In this document: positions 1-10,790 of the stretch, one piece after another
Layout: each line of letters begins with the position of its first letter
Numbering within the stretch: the first letter of the stretch is position 1
Source: Streptomyces sp. HUAS CB01
Lineage (GTDB): Bacteria > Actinomycetota > Actinomycetes > Streptomycetales > Streptomycetaceae
Reading direction: 5' to 3'
Length of the DNA stretch: 64,000 nucleotides
NCBI RefSeq assembly: GCF_030406905.1
Contig: NZ_CP129137.1
Coordinates: 4,732,001-4,796,000, forward strand
Translations under genes and position numbers: made by a program
The notes under the pieces: model-generated
The model's database searches: none
Told to the model about the DNA's origin: nothing
What the model saw: only the letters and a program-made list of their open reading frames with translations

Positions 1-1
1 C

Positions 2-883
2 TCCTCCCGGCTCGGCGAGCTGACCCGCACCAACTCCGAGGCCATCGTCGGTGCGCAGACGGACAACCGGCGCTACCGCAAGCGCCACGGCAAGGACAGG
101 GTGGACTTCACCAAGGGCGTCGCGATCACGTCCTCCATCCACCCGGACGCCAGCACCCACATCGAGCCGGTCCGCTACGGCAAGGGCTCCAACGCCATGG
201 GCGGGATGACCGTCCTCCAGGTCCCCTACAGCTCGCGGCGCGTCCTGGCGTGGCTCGCCAACTGCGCCCGGCACCCGTGGCTCACCGTCCGGGCGCTGTC
301 CAACCGCCGCTGGTCCGAGCGGACCATCATCGGCCTCGTCATGCAGTCCCTGGACAACTCGCTGACGACCTACCGCAAGCCGAAGGGCGTCGGCAAGGGC
401 CTGCTCACCGCGCGTCAGGGCCACGGTGCGCCGAACCCCGGGCAGATCCCCGAGGCCACGCGCGCCGCGACGCTCCTCGCCGAGGAGATCAACGGCTTCG
501 CCGGATCCAACGTCGGCGAGCTGATCGGCACCCCGCTCACGGCCCACTTCCTGGGCGGCTGCCCCATCGGCGCCTCCGAGGAGACCGGCGTCATCGACGC
601 GTACCACCGCCTGTACGGCCACCCGGGCATCTCGGTCGTCGACGGCGCCTCGGTGTCCGCGAACCTGGGCGTGAACCCGTCCCTGACGATCACGGCCCAG
701 GCGGAGCGCGCGATGTCGTTCTGGCCCAACAAGGGCGAGACGGACCCGCGCCCCGAGCAGGGCGTCGCCTACGAACGCCTGGCGCCGGTGGCGCCCAAGG
801 CTCCGGCCGTCCCCGCGGACGCCTTCGGAGCCCTGAACCTCCCGTTCCTCGGCATCCCGGCCGTCCCGCCGAAGTCCTCCTGA
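2..883 (+). CDS. GMC oxidoreductase, cholesterol-oxidase type (C-terminal part, 5' end outside window)
   Basis: The reading frame is open from the first bases, so the start lies upstream; 293 residues are visible. The C-terminal half carries the GMC signature region: LGGCPIGA followed by a GHPGISVVDGASVSANLGVNPSLTI-type segment. In this family it holds the active-site His/Asn environment and the second FAD-binding stretch. The motif spacing and the LTRTNSEAIVGA stretch near the window edge fit the cholesterol oxidase/ChoD-like branch, which oxidises sterol-type alcohols with FAD. The missing N-terminus should hold the GxGxxG dinucleotide fold. Substrate cannot be told from sequence. The gene ends against a perfect hairpin shared with the convergent surface-protein gene. 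Confidence 0.85.
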   Translation, partial: SSRLGELTRTNSEAIVGAQTDNRRYRKRHGKDRVDFTKGVAITSSIHPDASTHIEPVRYGKGSNAMGGMTVLQVPYSSRRVLAWLANCARHPWLTVRALSNRRWSERTIIGLVMQSLDNSLTTYRKPKGVGKGLLTARQGHGAPNPGQIPEATRAATLLAEEINGFAGSNVGELIGTPLTAHFLGGCPIGASEETGVIDAYHRLYGHPGISVVDGASVSANLGVNPSLTITAQAERAMSFWPNKGETDPRPEQGVAYERLAPVAPKAPAVPADAFGALNLPFLGIPAVPPKSS

Positions 884-925
884 GCCCGGCCGGGGTCCCT
901 GCCCCGGATCCGGGACCGGACACGA

Positions 926-963
926 GAGAGGCGCTGCACCCCCCTCCGAGTGCAGCGCCTCTC
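926..963. terminator. Bidirectional hairpin terminator
   Basis: A perfect 13-bp inverted repeat (926-938 with 951-963, arm GAGAGGCGCTGCA) encloses a 12-nt loop. It sits between the convergent GMC oxidoreductase and LAETG surface-protein genes, so one structure can stop both transcripts. There is no long T-run, as is usual in Streptomyces. Confidence 0.85.
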
Positions 964-980
964 CAGCTTGTTGCGGTGTG

Positions 981-2165
<1,185 letters not shown>

Positions 2166-2343
2166 CTATGGGGGTACGGGTGTGGCCGTTGGTTCCGCAT
2201 GCATGACCTGTGGCCAGTGCAATTGGTTGCATCGGAACTCACACAGAATTTATGTGACGCCCGACACACGGCTCGGGGTGTCCCTGCCCGAGGACGTCCC
2301 TGCTCCCCGCCCCGGCGCCCACTGTCTCCCCCGCCCCCACAGG

Positions 2344-2377
2344 AAGGGCCCCGCGGAAGCGTTTCCGCGGGGCCCTT
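2344..2377. terminator. Strong intergenic hairpin
   Basis: A perfect 15-bp stem (2344-2358 with 2363-2377, arm AAGGGCCCCGCGGAA) encloses a 4-nt loop. It probably terminates leftward read-through coming from chorismate mutase before the surface-protein promoter, although it lies about 550 bp beyond the mutase stop. Confidence 0.7.
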
Positions 2378-2679
2378 GGCTGTCGGTACCGGCGTCAGGG
2401 CCGCGCCGGTGCCGAGAGGCGGCGCCCGGGGGGTGGGGCGCCGCTGGACTGGGTGCCGGGTGTCGCATCGCCCGGTCCGGTGGTGGCCGGACGCCGGGGG
2501 CGCGGTCCCGTGGCGGTGGTGGTGCGCTGTGCCGGGGGCGGGACGGGTGCGAGCGGAAGGTCGCGGGCGAACCGCGCCGAGCGCAGAACCGTTTCGGCCT
2601 GATGCGGCCGGATCCGGGCGTCCCCGGATCCGGCCGCCTGGGGTGACCGGGCTGCTGTCCCCTGCCGACCGGTCACGCG

Positions 2680-2730
2680 CGCCGGGGCGAGGTCCCACGA
2701 CGTACCTGCGGTACGTCACACGCCCCGGCG
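2680..2730. repeat. Nested palindrome / potential cruciform
   Basis: An inner inverted repeat GACGTACC-TGC-GGTACGTC (2699-2717) lies inside a second one, CGCCGGGGCG (2680-2689) and CGCCCCGGCG (2721-2730). All base pairs in both arms are perfect. It could be an RNA hairpin, a cruciform or a dimeric operator. No gene adjoins it directly. Confidence 0.6.
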
Positions 2731-2923
2731 GAGCCACGCGTGGTTCTTTCCTTCGGGGCCCGCCCCTGGCTGGCACGGACATCGGTACCAACGAAGCGCC
2801 CCGGCACCGGTCACGGGCCGGACGGGTGAGAGCGCGCCCGTACAGATGTCCGTACAGCGGGCGGCAGGACGTCCGGGCGGCGGCGCGGCCGGACACGGCG
2901 CACCGCCCGGAGGCGGTCACCGC

Positions 2924-3238
2924 TCAGATGCGGCCGCGGCACAGCTCGAGCAGCGTCATCGCCAGGGCCGTCCCCGGCTTGCCGAGCGCGTCCCTGTAGT
3001 GGCCGAGCACCTCCATCTCGCGCGACAGGTTCACCCGGCGGCCGCCGGACGTGATCCGGGCCTCCTGGATGACGGCCGAGACGGCCATCCGTTCCTGGAT
3101 CAGCCCGATGATCCGGTCGTCGAGGGCGTCGATGCGTTCACGGGCGCCGTGGATCAGGTCCGCTGCGTCGTCGGTACGGGCGCCGGTGTCGGTGCGGGGT
3201 GCGGTGTCGGTGCGGGGTGCGGTGTCGGTGGCGGGCAC
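2924..3238 (-). CDS. Chorismate mutase, AroQ type
   Basis: This is a small all-helical chorismate mutase of 104 residues if started at the GTG at 3238. It converts chorismate to prephenate, the branch point to Phe and Tyr. The core ERIDALDDRIIGLIQERMAVSAVI...RE...VL matches helix 1 and the following helices of monofunctional AroQ enzymes. The GTG start is preferred because AAGGAG (3244-3249) lies 5 nt upstream. The frame stays open further upstream to an ATG at 3382, but that segment contains a strong hairpin and looks like leader RNA. The N-terminus carries a TDTAPR repeat encoded by an 18-bp DNA repeat. It is divergent from guaA. Confidence 0.85.
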   Translation of the reverse strand: MPATDTAPRTDTAPRTDTGARTDDAADLIHGARERIDALDDRIIGLIQERMAVSAVIQEARITSGGRRVNLSREMEVLGHYRDALGKPGTALAMTLLELCRGRI

Positions 3239-3287
3239 GGGGGCTCCTTGGGTGCGGGCCCCGTACCGACCGGACCCGGAAACGACA

Positions 3288-3320
3288 GGACGCCCCGGGC
3301 CTTGTCGGCCCGGGGCGCCT
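3288..3320 (-). terminator. Putative attenuator hairpin in the chorismate mutase leader
   Basis: The 11-bp perfect stem (3291-3301 with 3307-3317, loop TTGTC) extends by 3 bp across a 1-nt bulge. On the minus strand it lies between the stop of a Phe/Tyr-containing leader peptide and the mutase ribosome binding site, and the sequence beyond it contains a short T-containing run. This is where an intrinsic terminator of an attenuator is expected. Confidence 0.65.
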
Positions 3321-3341
3321 GGGAAGTCGCTTGTCAGTTGC

Positions 3342-3413
3342 TCAAGCAGCACGACCATGGCAGCCGGCGAGCCGGGTGCCATAGGTAAAGACGAAGGTCG
3401 AGTGCTTGCGCAT
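3342..3413 (-). CDS. Putative Phe/Tyr leader peptide of chorismate mutase
   Basis: A 23-codon frame reads MRKHSTFVFTYGTRLAGCH followed by GRAA and a TGA stop. Two Phe codons and one Tyr codon fall within five codons (TTC GTC TTT ACC TAT). TTT and TAT are rare in this genome. About 22 nt after its stop begins a strong hairpin, followed by the RBS of chorismate mutase, whose products lead to Phe and Tyr. No good Shine-Dalgarno precedes the ATG; a CATACT -10-like hexamer 7 nt upstream would make it leaderless. Ribosome stalling at the aromatic codons is inferred, not shown. Confidence 0.65.
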   Translation of the reverse strand: MRKHSTFVFTYGTRLAGCHGRAA

Positions 3414-3544
3414 GGGGGTCAGTATGGCCCCCGTGCCCCCGCCGGGGCCAATACGGGTTCGGATGGTGAGACGAGGAGCGGTACCGCGGCGCCGGTAGAA
3501 TCGACTACAGAGCCCCCTCCTCCCACCGCCGGAAGGCCGCCGTA

Positions 3545-5152
<1,608 letters not shown>

Positions 5153-5172
5153 ACCCTCTCACGAGTCAACGC

Positions 5173-5208
5173 CGACGCCGTCGCTCATTCGTTTGAGCGG
5201 CGGCGTCG
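5173..5208 (+). terminator. guaA terminator hairpin
   Basis: A 15-bp stem (5173-5187 with 5194-5208, one G-U pair) with a 6-nt loop begins 20 nt after the guaA stop codon and precedes the promoter of the next gene. Confidence 0.85.
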
Positions 5209-5265
5209 CCGTTCACGGTGGGTAGTCTGATCGTACGTACCAGACTCACGTCCATGGGAGCACTC

Positions 5266-5847
5266 ATGAGCGCAGAGATCTCGCACCACTGGCCGGTGCC
5301 GCCGCGAGAGGGCTACACCGTGGAGGACCTGCTCACCCTGCCCGATCTCCCGCCGCACACCGAGCTGATCGACGGGAGCCTGGTCTTCGTGAGTCCGCAG
5401 CGCTATTTCCACAGCATTGCGGTCGACCTGCTGGTGCAAGGGCTGCGGAGCACGGCGCCCCCCGAACTGAAAGTCGTCCGGGAGATGACCGTCGTGCTCG
5501 ACAAGCGCAACGGTCCCGAGCCGGACGTCTCGGTCGTCCGTGCCGCCGCCGCGCGGAGCCGGGAACAGACCTACTTCCAGGTCAGGGACGTCCTGCTGGC
5601 GGTCGAGGTGGTCTCGCCGGATTCCGAGGCGCGCGACACCGACACCAAGCCGCACAAGTACGCGGGCGCGGGCATCCCGTACTTCTGGCGTGTCGAGATG
5701 GCCGGTGACGAGCAGCCGGTCGTCCATGTCTTCGAGCTCGACAAGGAATCGCGCGTCTATGTGCCGGGCGGCACGTTCCGCGACCGGCTCAAGGTCTCCG
5801 TCCCCTTCGACATCGACATCGACCTGGCCGGCATCGACCGGCTCTGA
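5266..5847 (+). CDS. Uma2 family (DUF820) nuclease-fold protein
   Basis: This 193-residue protein belongs to the Uma2/DUF820 family, which has a PD-(D/E)XK endonuclease-like fold and is widespread in Streptomyces and cyanobacteria. Visible family features are HTELIDGSLVFVSP near the N-terminus, the GPEPDVSVV strand, and the putative catalytic core LAVEVVSPDS...K...KYAGAGIPYFW. The ATG at 5266 is chosen because GGAG (5257-5260) lies 5 nt upstream; two in-frame starts upstream (5218, 5254) fit less well. TAGTCT (5222-5227) could be its -10 box. It is a single gene between unrelated neighbours. Physiological role unknown. Confidence 0.85.
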   Translation: MSAEISHHWPVPPREGYTVEDLLTLPDLPPHTELIDGSLVFVSPQRYFHSIAVDLLVQGLRSTAPPELKVVREMTVVLDKRNGPEPDVSVVRAAAARSREQTYFQVRDVLLAVEVVSPDSEARDTDTKPHKYAGAGIPYFWRVEMAGDEQPVVHVFELDKESRVYVPGGTFRDRLKVSVPFDIDIDLAGIDRL

Positions 5848-5881
5848 GCCCGGACTTCACCCCGCGGCCCGCGCCCGCCCC

Positions 5882-6325
5882 TCACCCCTCTTCCAGCGCG
5901 AAGTCCTCGTAGTGGAAGCCCGGCGCCACCACGCAGGTCACCAGCACCGGTTCGTCGCCCGCCGGCTCGGCGGACTGCCAGGTGCCCGCCGGGACGAGGA
6001 GCTGGGGCCGCTCGCCCGACTCGACGGAGGGGCCCAGGACCAGGGTCGTCGCGGTGCCGTCCGGCTTGTCGCCGGTGCCGGCCAGGTGCAGCCGCAGCGG
6101 GCCGCCGCGGTGCCAGAGCCACACCTCGTCGGAGCGGACCCGGTGCGGGCGCGAGCGTTCGCCGGGGTGGAGCAGGAAGTAGATCCCGGTGGCGTAGGCG
6201 CGCTCGCCGGGATAGCCGGGCGGAGCGGTCGAGCCCGCCGTGCGCCACGTCTCGCGGAACCACCCGCCTTCGACGTGCGGTTCCAGCCCGAGGAGCTCGA
6301 CGAGTGGGGAAGCCGGTGCGGTCAT
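5882..6325 (-). CDS. Cupin superfamily protein, DUF985 type
   Basis: This 147-residue single-domain cupin belongs to the DUF985/cupin_5 family. Family features are the N-terminal LGLEPHVEGGWFRETWR, then ATGIYFLLHPGERSRPHRVRSDE (the His/Glu cupin core) and the C-terminal VAPGFHYEDF. Members bind small molecules or sugars; no reaction is established for this one. It converges tightly with the Uma2 gene (34 bp between stops) and diverges from the aldolase gene over about 80 bp. Confidence 0.8.
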   Translation of the reverse strand: MTAPASPLVELLGLEPHVEGGWFRETWRTAGSTAPPGYPGERAYATGIYFLLHPGERSRPHRVRSDEVWLWHRGGPLRLHLAGTGDKPDGTATTLVLGPSVESGERPQLLVPAGTWQSAEPAGDEPVLVTCVVAPGFHYEDFALEEG

Positions 6326-6404
6326 GTGCCCATTGTCGTCCGGTCCCGCGCAAGGTGCGCGCCGTATATGGCCAGTTGGCGCAGCCGGAGGTACCTTCCG
6401 CGCC

Positions 6405-7199
6405 ATGACCGACATGCCGGTGCCGGAGCCGATACCCGTCGAGCGGCTGCACTTCGCGATGCCGCCGGTGCACGAGTCCGTGGTGGACGAGCGCGTGTAC
6501 CGGAAGCAGCGGCTGGCCGGCGCGCTGCGGCTGTTCGCCCGCCTCGGGTACGAGGAGGGCGTCGCCGGGCACATCAGCGTGCGGGACCCGGAGGTGCCGG
6601 ACTGCTTCTGGGTCAACCCGTTCGGGGAACCGTTCGCCACGATGACCGCGGGCAGTCTGGTCCTGGTCAACGGCGACGGCCAGGTCGTCCTCGGCACCCG
6701 GCACGTCAACCAGGCCGCGTTCGCCGTGCACGCCGCGGTCCACCGGGCCCGGCCCGGGGCCGTCGCCGTCGTGCACACCCACTCCGTCCACGGCCGGGCA
6801 CTGGCCGCGCTCGGCGAGCTGCTGGACCCGATCACCCAGGAGGCGTGCGCCTTCTACGAGGACCACGCGCTGTACGACGCCTGCACGGGCGTGACCGTCG
6901 ACGTCGAGGAGGGCGGGCGTGTCGCGGCCGCTCTCGGCCACCACAAGGCCGTCGTCCTGCGCAACCACGGGCTCCTCACGGTCGGGGACTCGGTGGACGC
7001 GGCCGCCTGGTGGTTCGTCTCCATGGAACGCTGCGCGCAGGTGCAGCTGACCGCCCGGGCCGCCGGGAAGCCGGTGCTCATCGACCACCGCCAGGCGGTC
7101 GCGATCCGTGAACAGCTCGGCGGCGATCTCGTCGCCTGGATCAACTACCAGCCCCTGTGGCGTCGGATCGCCGCCGAGGAACCCGAACTCATGTCGTAG
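6405..7199 (+). CDS. Class II aldolase/adducin family protein
   Basis: The 264-residue cytosolic metal-dependent aldolase/adducin-fold protein shows the zinc-ligand pattern: VVHTHSVHGRAL supplies two histidines and LRNHGLLTVG the third. YEEGVAGHISVRDP is the usual phosphate-binding N-terminal region. The family includes fuculose- and ribulose-phosphate aldolases and epimerases. Length and composition resemble the broad Streptomyces set lacking an assigned substrate, so no specific reaction is claimed. The start ATG at 6405 is preceded by GGAGG, but at a long spacing of 13 nt. Confidence 0.88.
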   Translation: MTDMPVPEPIPVERLHFAMPPVHESVVDERVYRKQRLAGALRLFARLGYEEGVAGHISVRDPEVPDCFWVNPFGEPFATMTAGSLVLVNGDGQVVLGTRHVNQAAFAVHAAVHRARPGAVAVVHTHSVHGRALAALGELLDPITQEACAFYEDHALYDACTGVTVDVEEGGRVAAALGHHKAVVLRNHGLLTVGDSVDAAAWWFVSMERCAQVQLTARAAGKPVLIDHRQAVAIREQLGGDLVAWINYQPLWRRIAAEEPELMS

Positions 7200-7333
7200 T
7201 ACGTCAATTCGATCGTGCGCAAATCACCCTCGCGTCGGCTTCCCGGTGCGTGCGGACCCCTTCCCGTACGGCACAATTCCTTGGAATCACGGGGTAGTTG
7301 CCGAAGCTGCCTACCGGGGAAGGGTGCGTCGCC

Positions 7334-8575
7334 GTGGCGGTGCAGGAAGCGGGACAGAGCGTGCACGGCGGTGGCTGCACCTGCGGCGACTGCCCGCACG
7401 GCAGACGTGAGGGACACCGGAGGGCCGTCGCCCGGTTCCTGGCCAGGCGCGACGAACTCGCCGGGGGGCGAGGGCTGCCCGCCCAGGTCGCCGCCTCCGC
7501 GGGCGGCACCCGCCAGTGGATCTCCGACGAGCTGACCGAGTCGGCCCGCGCCGTCGCCGAGCGCAGCCGCGCCGCCGGTGAGTCATGGCTCACCCTCGTC
7601 CGGCGGCGCACCCTGGTGGTGGTCTGGGGTTCGGTCGTGCTGCTGCTCCTCGTCCAGTCCGTGACCGCGATCGGCTCCGGCTGGACCGTGGCGCGCACGG
7701 CCGGCCTCGCCGCCGCGGCCTGTCTCGCCGGGCTGCTCACCGCGGCGGCCTGGCTCCACCGGGCGCACGGCGGACTGCTCGCACCGCTCGTCGGCGAGGA
7801 CAACCGGCTGTCGACTTCACGGGCCGTGGCCGCCGTGTGGGTGCTGTTCGCCGCCTATGCCGTGCTGTTCCTGGCGTTCCGGATCGCCGCGTCGGTCCCC
7901 GCCGGACTCGGCCTCGCCCGGAGCGCCGGACTGCTCACGATCGTGGCGGCCGTCTCCCTGGTCGCCGTCGTCGTACGCCGTGTGGTCACCGTGCGCGTCA
8001 TCACCCAGCGGCTGCAGAAGGTGGAGGCGGACCGGCCCCGCCCCGCGGACCTGGTGTGCGACGACGCGGGCCGCGGCAGCTTCTCCGACGCGCAGTACGT
8101 CCTCGTCGGGGCGGTCGCCCTCGTGTGCTCGGCCGTGCTGTTCGCCCGCCGGCCCGACCGGCTGCCGGAGCTGCCGTGGGGCCTGACCGTGCTGGTCCTG
8201 GTCTCGGCGGCGGTCTACCTCGCCGGGAAGTACGCCGAGGGCGGCCGCCCGGTCGTCCTGTCCGTCGTCCGCGCCCGCGAGCCCGGCGGCCTCGACGGCC
8301 CCGTCCGTATCGGCGACGACATCGAGATCCGGGGCGCCGGGTTCGTGCCGCCGGGCGCCGGGAGCCCCGAGCGGCTCGCCCTGATGACCGTCCGGATCGG
8401 AGCGGTCCACGTCCATGTGCCGCTGGTCCCGGTGCCCGGCGGATTCACCAGCCCCAGTGATACGAGCATCACGGTCCCGGTGCCGGCCGAGGTCGAGCCC
8501 GGCAGGGTCGACGTGCAGGTCGTGACGGCGGCGGGCGCGGAGTCGAACCGGGTGACCGTCGACGTCGTCGACTGA
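7334..8575 (+). CDS. Membrane protein with N-terminal Cys cluster and C-terminal IPT/TIG-like domain
   Basis: The 413-residue protein starts at a GTG with GAAGGG about 9 nt upstream. The N-terminus carries CTCGDCPHG, a possible metal-binding knuckle, followed by a charged helical segment. Four to six hydrophobic segments run from about residue 90 to 300. The final ~100 residues (IGDDIEIRGAGFVPPG ... VDVQVVTAAGAESNRVTVDVV) resemble an IPT/TIG-type immunoglobulin-like fold. No enzyme motif is visible. I do not recognise a named family. It stands alone between the aldolase and a DoxX gene on the same strand. Confidence 0.7.
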   Translation: MAVQEAGQSVHGGGCTCGDCPHGRREGHRRAVARFLARRDELAGGRGLPAQVAASAGGTRQWISDELTESARAVAERSRAAGESWLTLVRRRTLVVVWGSVVLLLLVQSVTAIGSGWTVARTAGLAAAACLAGLLTAAAWLHRAHGGLLAPLVGEDNRLSTSRAVAAVWVLFAAYAVLFLAFRIAASVPAGLGLARSAGLLTIVAAVSLVAVVVRRVVTVRVITQRLQKVEADRPRPADLVCDDAGRGSFSDAQYVLVGAVALVCSAVLFARRPDRLPELPWGLTVLVLVSAAVYLAGKYAEGGRPVVLSVVRAREPGGLDGPVRIGDDIEIRGAGFVPPGAGSPERLALMTVRIGAVHVHVPLVPVPGGFTSPSDTSITVPVPAEVEPGRVDVQVVTAAGAESNRVTVDVVD

Positions 8576-8665
8576 ACGGGCTGAGCCGTACGGCCGTCGC
8601 CCCCGTATGCACGAGGGCGGGACGTGGGGAGAATCGTCCCAGCCGGGTGAGACACGGAGGCGACG

Positions 8666-9184
8666 ATGACGCATGTGTACCGGACGACGGCGACGTACGC
8701 GGCCGACGGCGCGAGCACCAACTGGAAGGAGCGCGCGGCACGCTACTCGCTGCTGCCGCTGCGGCTGTTCCTGGGAGCGACCTTCGTCTACGCAGGACTG
8801 GACAAGCTCTTCGACAGCGCGTTCCTGTCCGCGAGCGGGACCGGTTCCATCGGCGCGCTGATGGAGAACGTGCGGAACAGCTCCGCCGTGCCCGCACTCG
8901 TGGACGTCGCCCTGAAGAACCCCGAGGGCTTCGGCTACGCGATGGCCTTCGGGGAACTGGCCGTCGGCATCGGCACCCTGCTGGGGCTGCTCGCACGGCT
9001 GGCCGCCCTCGGCGGGGCGCTGATCTCGCTGAGTCTGTGGCTGACCGTCAGCTGGCAGACCGAGCCGTACTACTACGGGAACGACCTGGCCTACCTGATG
9101 GCCTGGCTGCCGCTGGTGCTCGCCGGCGCCTCCGTGTTCTCGCTGGACGCGGCCATCGCGGAACGGCGCCGGCGCAACCGGTAG
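8666..9184 (+). CDS. DoxX family membrane protein
   Basis: The protein has 172 residues. The central part (PLRLFLGATFVYAGLDKLFDS, then AFGELAVGIGTLLGLLARLAALGGALISLSLWL) is typical of the DoxX/DoxD four-helix membrane family. Members associate with thiol or quinone redox chemistry in the cytoplasmic membrane, though the role here is unproven. GGAGG at 8657-8661 supports the ATG at 8666. Its last 94 bp overlap the convergent gene on the opposite strand. Confidence 0.85.
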   Translation: MTHVYRTTATYAADGASTNWKERAARYSLLPLRLFLGATFVYAGLDKLFDSAFLSASGTGSIGALMENVRNSSAVPALVDVALKNPEGFGYAMAFGELAVGIGTLLGLLARLAALGGALISLSLWLTVSWQTEPYYYGNDLAYLMAWLPLVLAGASVFSLDAAIAERRRRNR

Positions 9185-9354
9185 TGGACGAAGGTGACGA
9201 CGGCGGCCAGGATCAGGCCGCCGGACATCACCGGGACGGCCGTGAACCACGGGGTCCGCCAGGCCCCGGTCGCGTCGCCCAGATAGGCAGCGGCGGTCCC
9301 CAGGGCCGCCGCGCCCGCGATCAGCCTGCCCGGACGGAACTCATGACGCAGCAC
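9091..9354 (-). CDS. Small conserved membrane protein
   Basis: This 87-residue protein has two hydrophobic segments (GRLIAGAAALGTAAAYLGD and FTAVPVMSGGLILAAVVTFV) and a basic stretch YRLRRRRS. Its start overlaps the stop of the PspC gene by 14 nt, indicating translational coupling in the same transcript. Its last 94 bp are also coding on the other strand for the end of the DoxX protein. Small proteins of this type beside PspC genes are common in Streptomyces as far as I recall. Function unknown. Confidence 0.65.
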   Translation of the reverse strand: MLRHEFRPGRLIAGAAALGTAAAYLGDATGAWRTPWFTAVPVMSGGLILAAVVTFVHYRLRRRRSAMAASSENTEAPASTSGSQAIR

Positions 9355-10639
9355 GGGTGACCTCCACCTGTCCGAGCGCGACCGCCAGATCGAGGTCGAG
9401 CGTGCCCGCGGGCTTCGCGCCGGCGGGCGGAGCGAGCGTACGCGTACGGTCCCGGTCCGGGGCGACGTCCACGTCGTTCACCGGATCCCCCGGCAGCCGC
9501 ACGTCGCCGACGCCCGCGCGCGCCCGGATCCGCACCGTGGCGTCCTCGGGCACCACGACCCGCAGCCGGCCCGCGCCGACCTCCGCGACGGTGCTCACCG
9601 TCTTCTCCGGCGGCACGGCCACCCGGCTGAGGTCGAGCGTGGCCATGCCGGAGCCCAGCCGGTACTGCGGCGCGACGGCCGCGGCGGTCGCGGGCCGCCA
9701 CTCGGTCCGCATCCACTGCGTGCTGATCTCCTTGGGCAGCACGGAGGCGCCCACCAGCAGCACGGACGTGACCACGGTCAGCAGGATCGTGCCCCCGCCG
9801 ATCCGGCCGAGGAGACTGCCGACGACCAGGCCCAGCCCGAACACGGCCAGCGCGCAGGCGAGCCCGGTCTGCAGGCTCGTGCCCAGCGGCTGGGACTCCC
9901 AGGACAGCCCGGTGCCCAGCCCGCCCGCCACCAGAGCCAGCAGGAGGACGAACCCGGCGATGCCGCGCGGCCCTCGGGGGCGCCGGGCCGGGGCGGCGCC
10001 GCGCCGGTCGCGGGGGAGGGCCGCGGCACCGGGCGACGCGTCGGGCGGCCCCCACAGATAGCCGGTCGCCACAGGTCCCGTGGTGCCGTCCTTGACGATC
10101 GGGTCCCGCCACCAGGAGGGGCTGTCGGGCGTCGGGGGCGCCTTGGCCTCCGGAGGGGCCTCCGCCACGGCGTGCGCGGTCGCCGCATCCCGGGGGCCGC
10201 CGTCCGGGGCCGCCGCCGTACGCCGCCGCGACCACACGGCGGCACCCCCGACGGCGAGCGACAGCAGTGCGGAGAACGCGAGCGTCCCGTCGTTGCCCAG
10301 CATCGACAGGAACAGCCCGCAGCCGAGAAGCGCCAGCAGCACGGCGGCCAGGGCGGCCCCGTCGACCCGGCCGGACAGGGCCCGCCGCGCCTCGTTCTCC
10401 TCCTCACCCTCCAGCGGGATCAGCAGCCAGGCGAAGCCGTAGAAGATCAGACCGATGCCGCCGGTCACCGACAGCACACCCATGGCGATGCGGAAGATCA
10501 CCGGGTCGACGTCGCAGTACCGGCCGAGGCCGCCGCAGACCCCGCCGACGACCTTGTGCCGCGCGGTCCGGCGCAGCAGCACGGGCGGGAACCGGTGCTC
10601 CGGCGGCGGCGCGGTGTGTGGGGCGGTCGGCTGTGTCAT
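9341..10639 (-). CDS. PspC domain protein with C-terminal toast-rack-like domain (LiaF-like)
   Basis: The 432-residue membrane protein starts at the ATG at 10639; the frame is open further upstream, but similarity to PspC begins after this start. Residues about 25-85 (RHKVVGGVCGGLGRYCDVDPVIFRIA...FYGFAWLLIPLE) form a PspC domain. Several more membrane helices follow. A C-terminal extracytoplasmic beta-rich region (LGSGMATLDLSRV ... VGAGRLRVVVPEDA ... GVGDVRLPG) resembles LiaF/toast-rack domains. It is divergent from a PspC-containing kinase, so it probably acts as that kinase's envelope-stress partner. Confidence 0.85.
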   Translation of the reverse strand: MTQPTAPHTAPPPEHRFPPVLLRRTARHKVVGGVCGGLGRYCDVDPVIFRIAMGVLSVTGGIGLIFYGFAWLLIPLEGEEENEARRALSGRVDGAALAAVLLALLGCGLFLSMLGNDGTLAFSALLSLAVGGAAVWSRRRTAAAPDGGPRDAATAHAVAEAPPEAKAPPTPDSPSWWRDPIVKDGTTGPVATGYLWGPPDASPGAAALPRDRRGAAPARRPRGPRGIAGFVLLLALVAGGLGTGLSWESQPLGTSLQTGLACALAVFGLGLVVGSLLGRIGGGTILLTVVTSVLLVGASVLPKEISTQWMRTEWRPATAAAVAPQYRLGSGMATLDLSRVAVPPEKTVSTVAEVGAGRLRVVVPEDATVRIRARAGVGDVRLPGDPVNDVDVAPDRDRTRTLAPPAGAKPAGTLDLDLAVALGQVEVTRAAS

Positions 10640-10790
10640 GCCTCCATGGTGACGGGCCGCCACCTCGGGCGGCAGCCGTCCCGACCCTGGCCCTTCCCTG
10701 ATATTGCACCCCCGGGGCCCCCGAGGTTCAGGGTCTCTCTCAGGGACGGCCCTGATGCCCGCGCCGCCGGGCGCGTGTGACCATCGGGGC

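Noticed and set aside
3184..3240. TGTCGGTG boxes inside the chorismate mutase coding repeat
   Set aside because: They resemble the damage-promoter -35 element but have no TAnnnT at the 8-nt spacing and are part of an 18-bp coding repeat.
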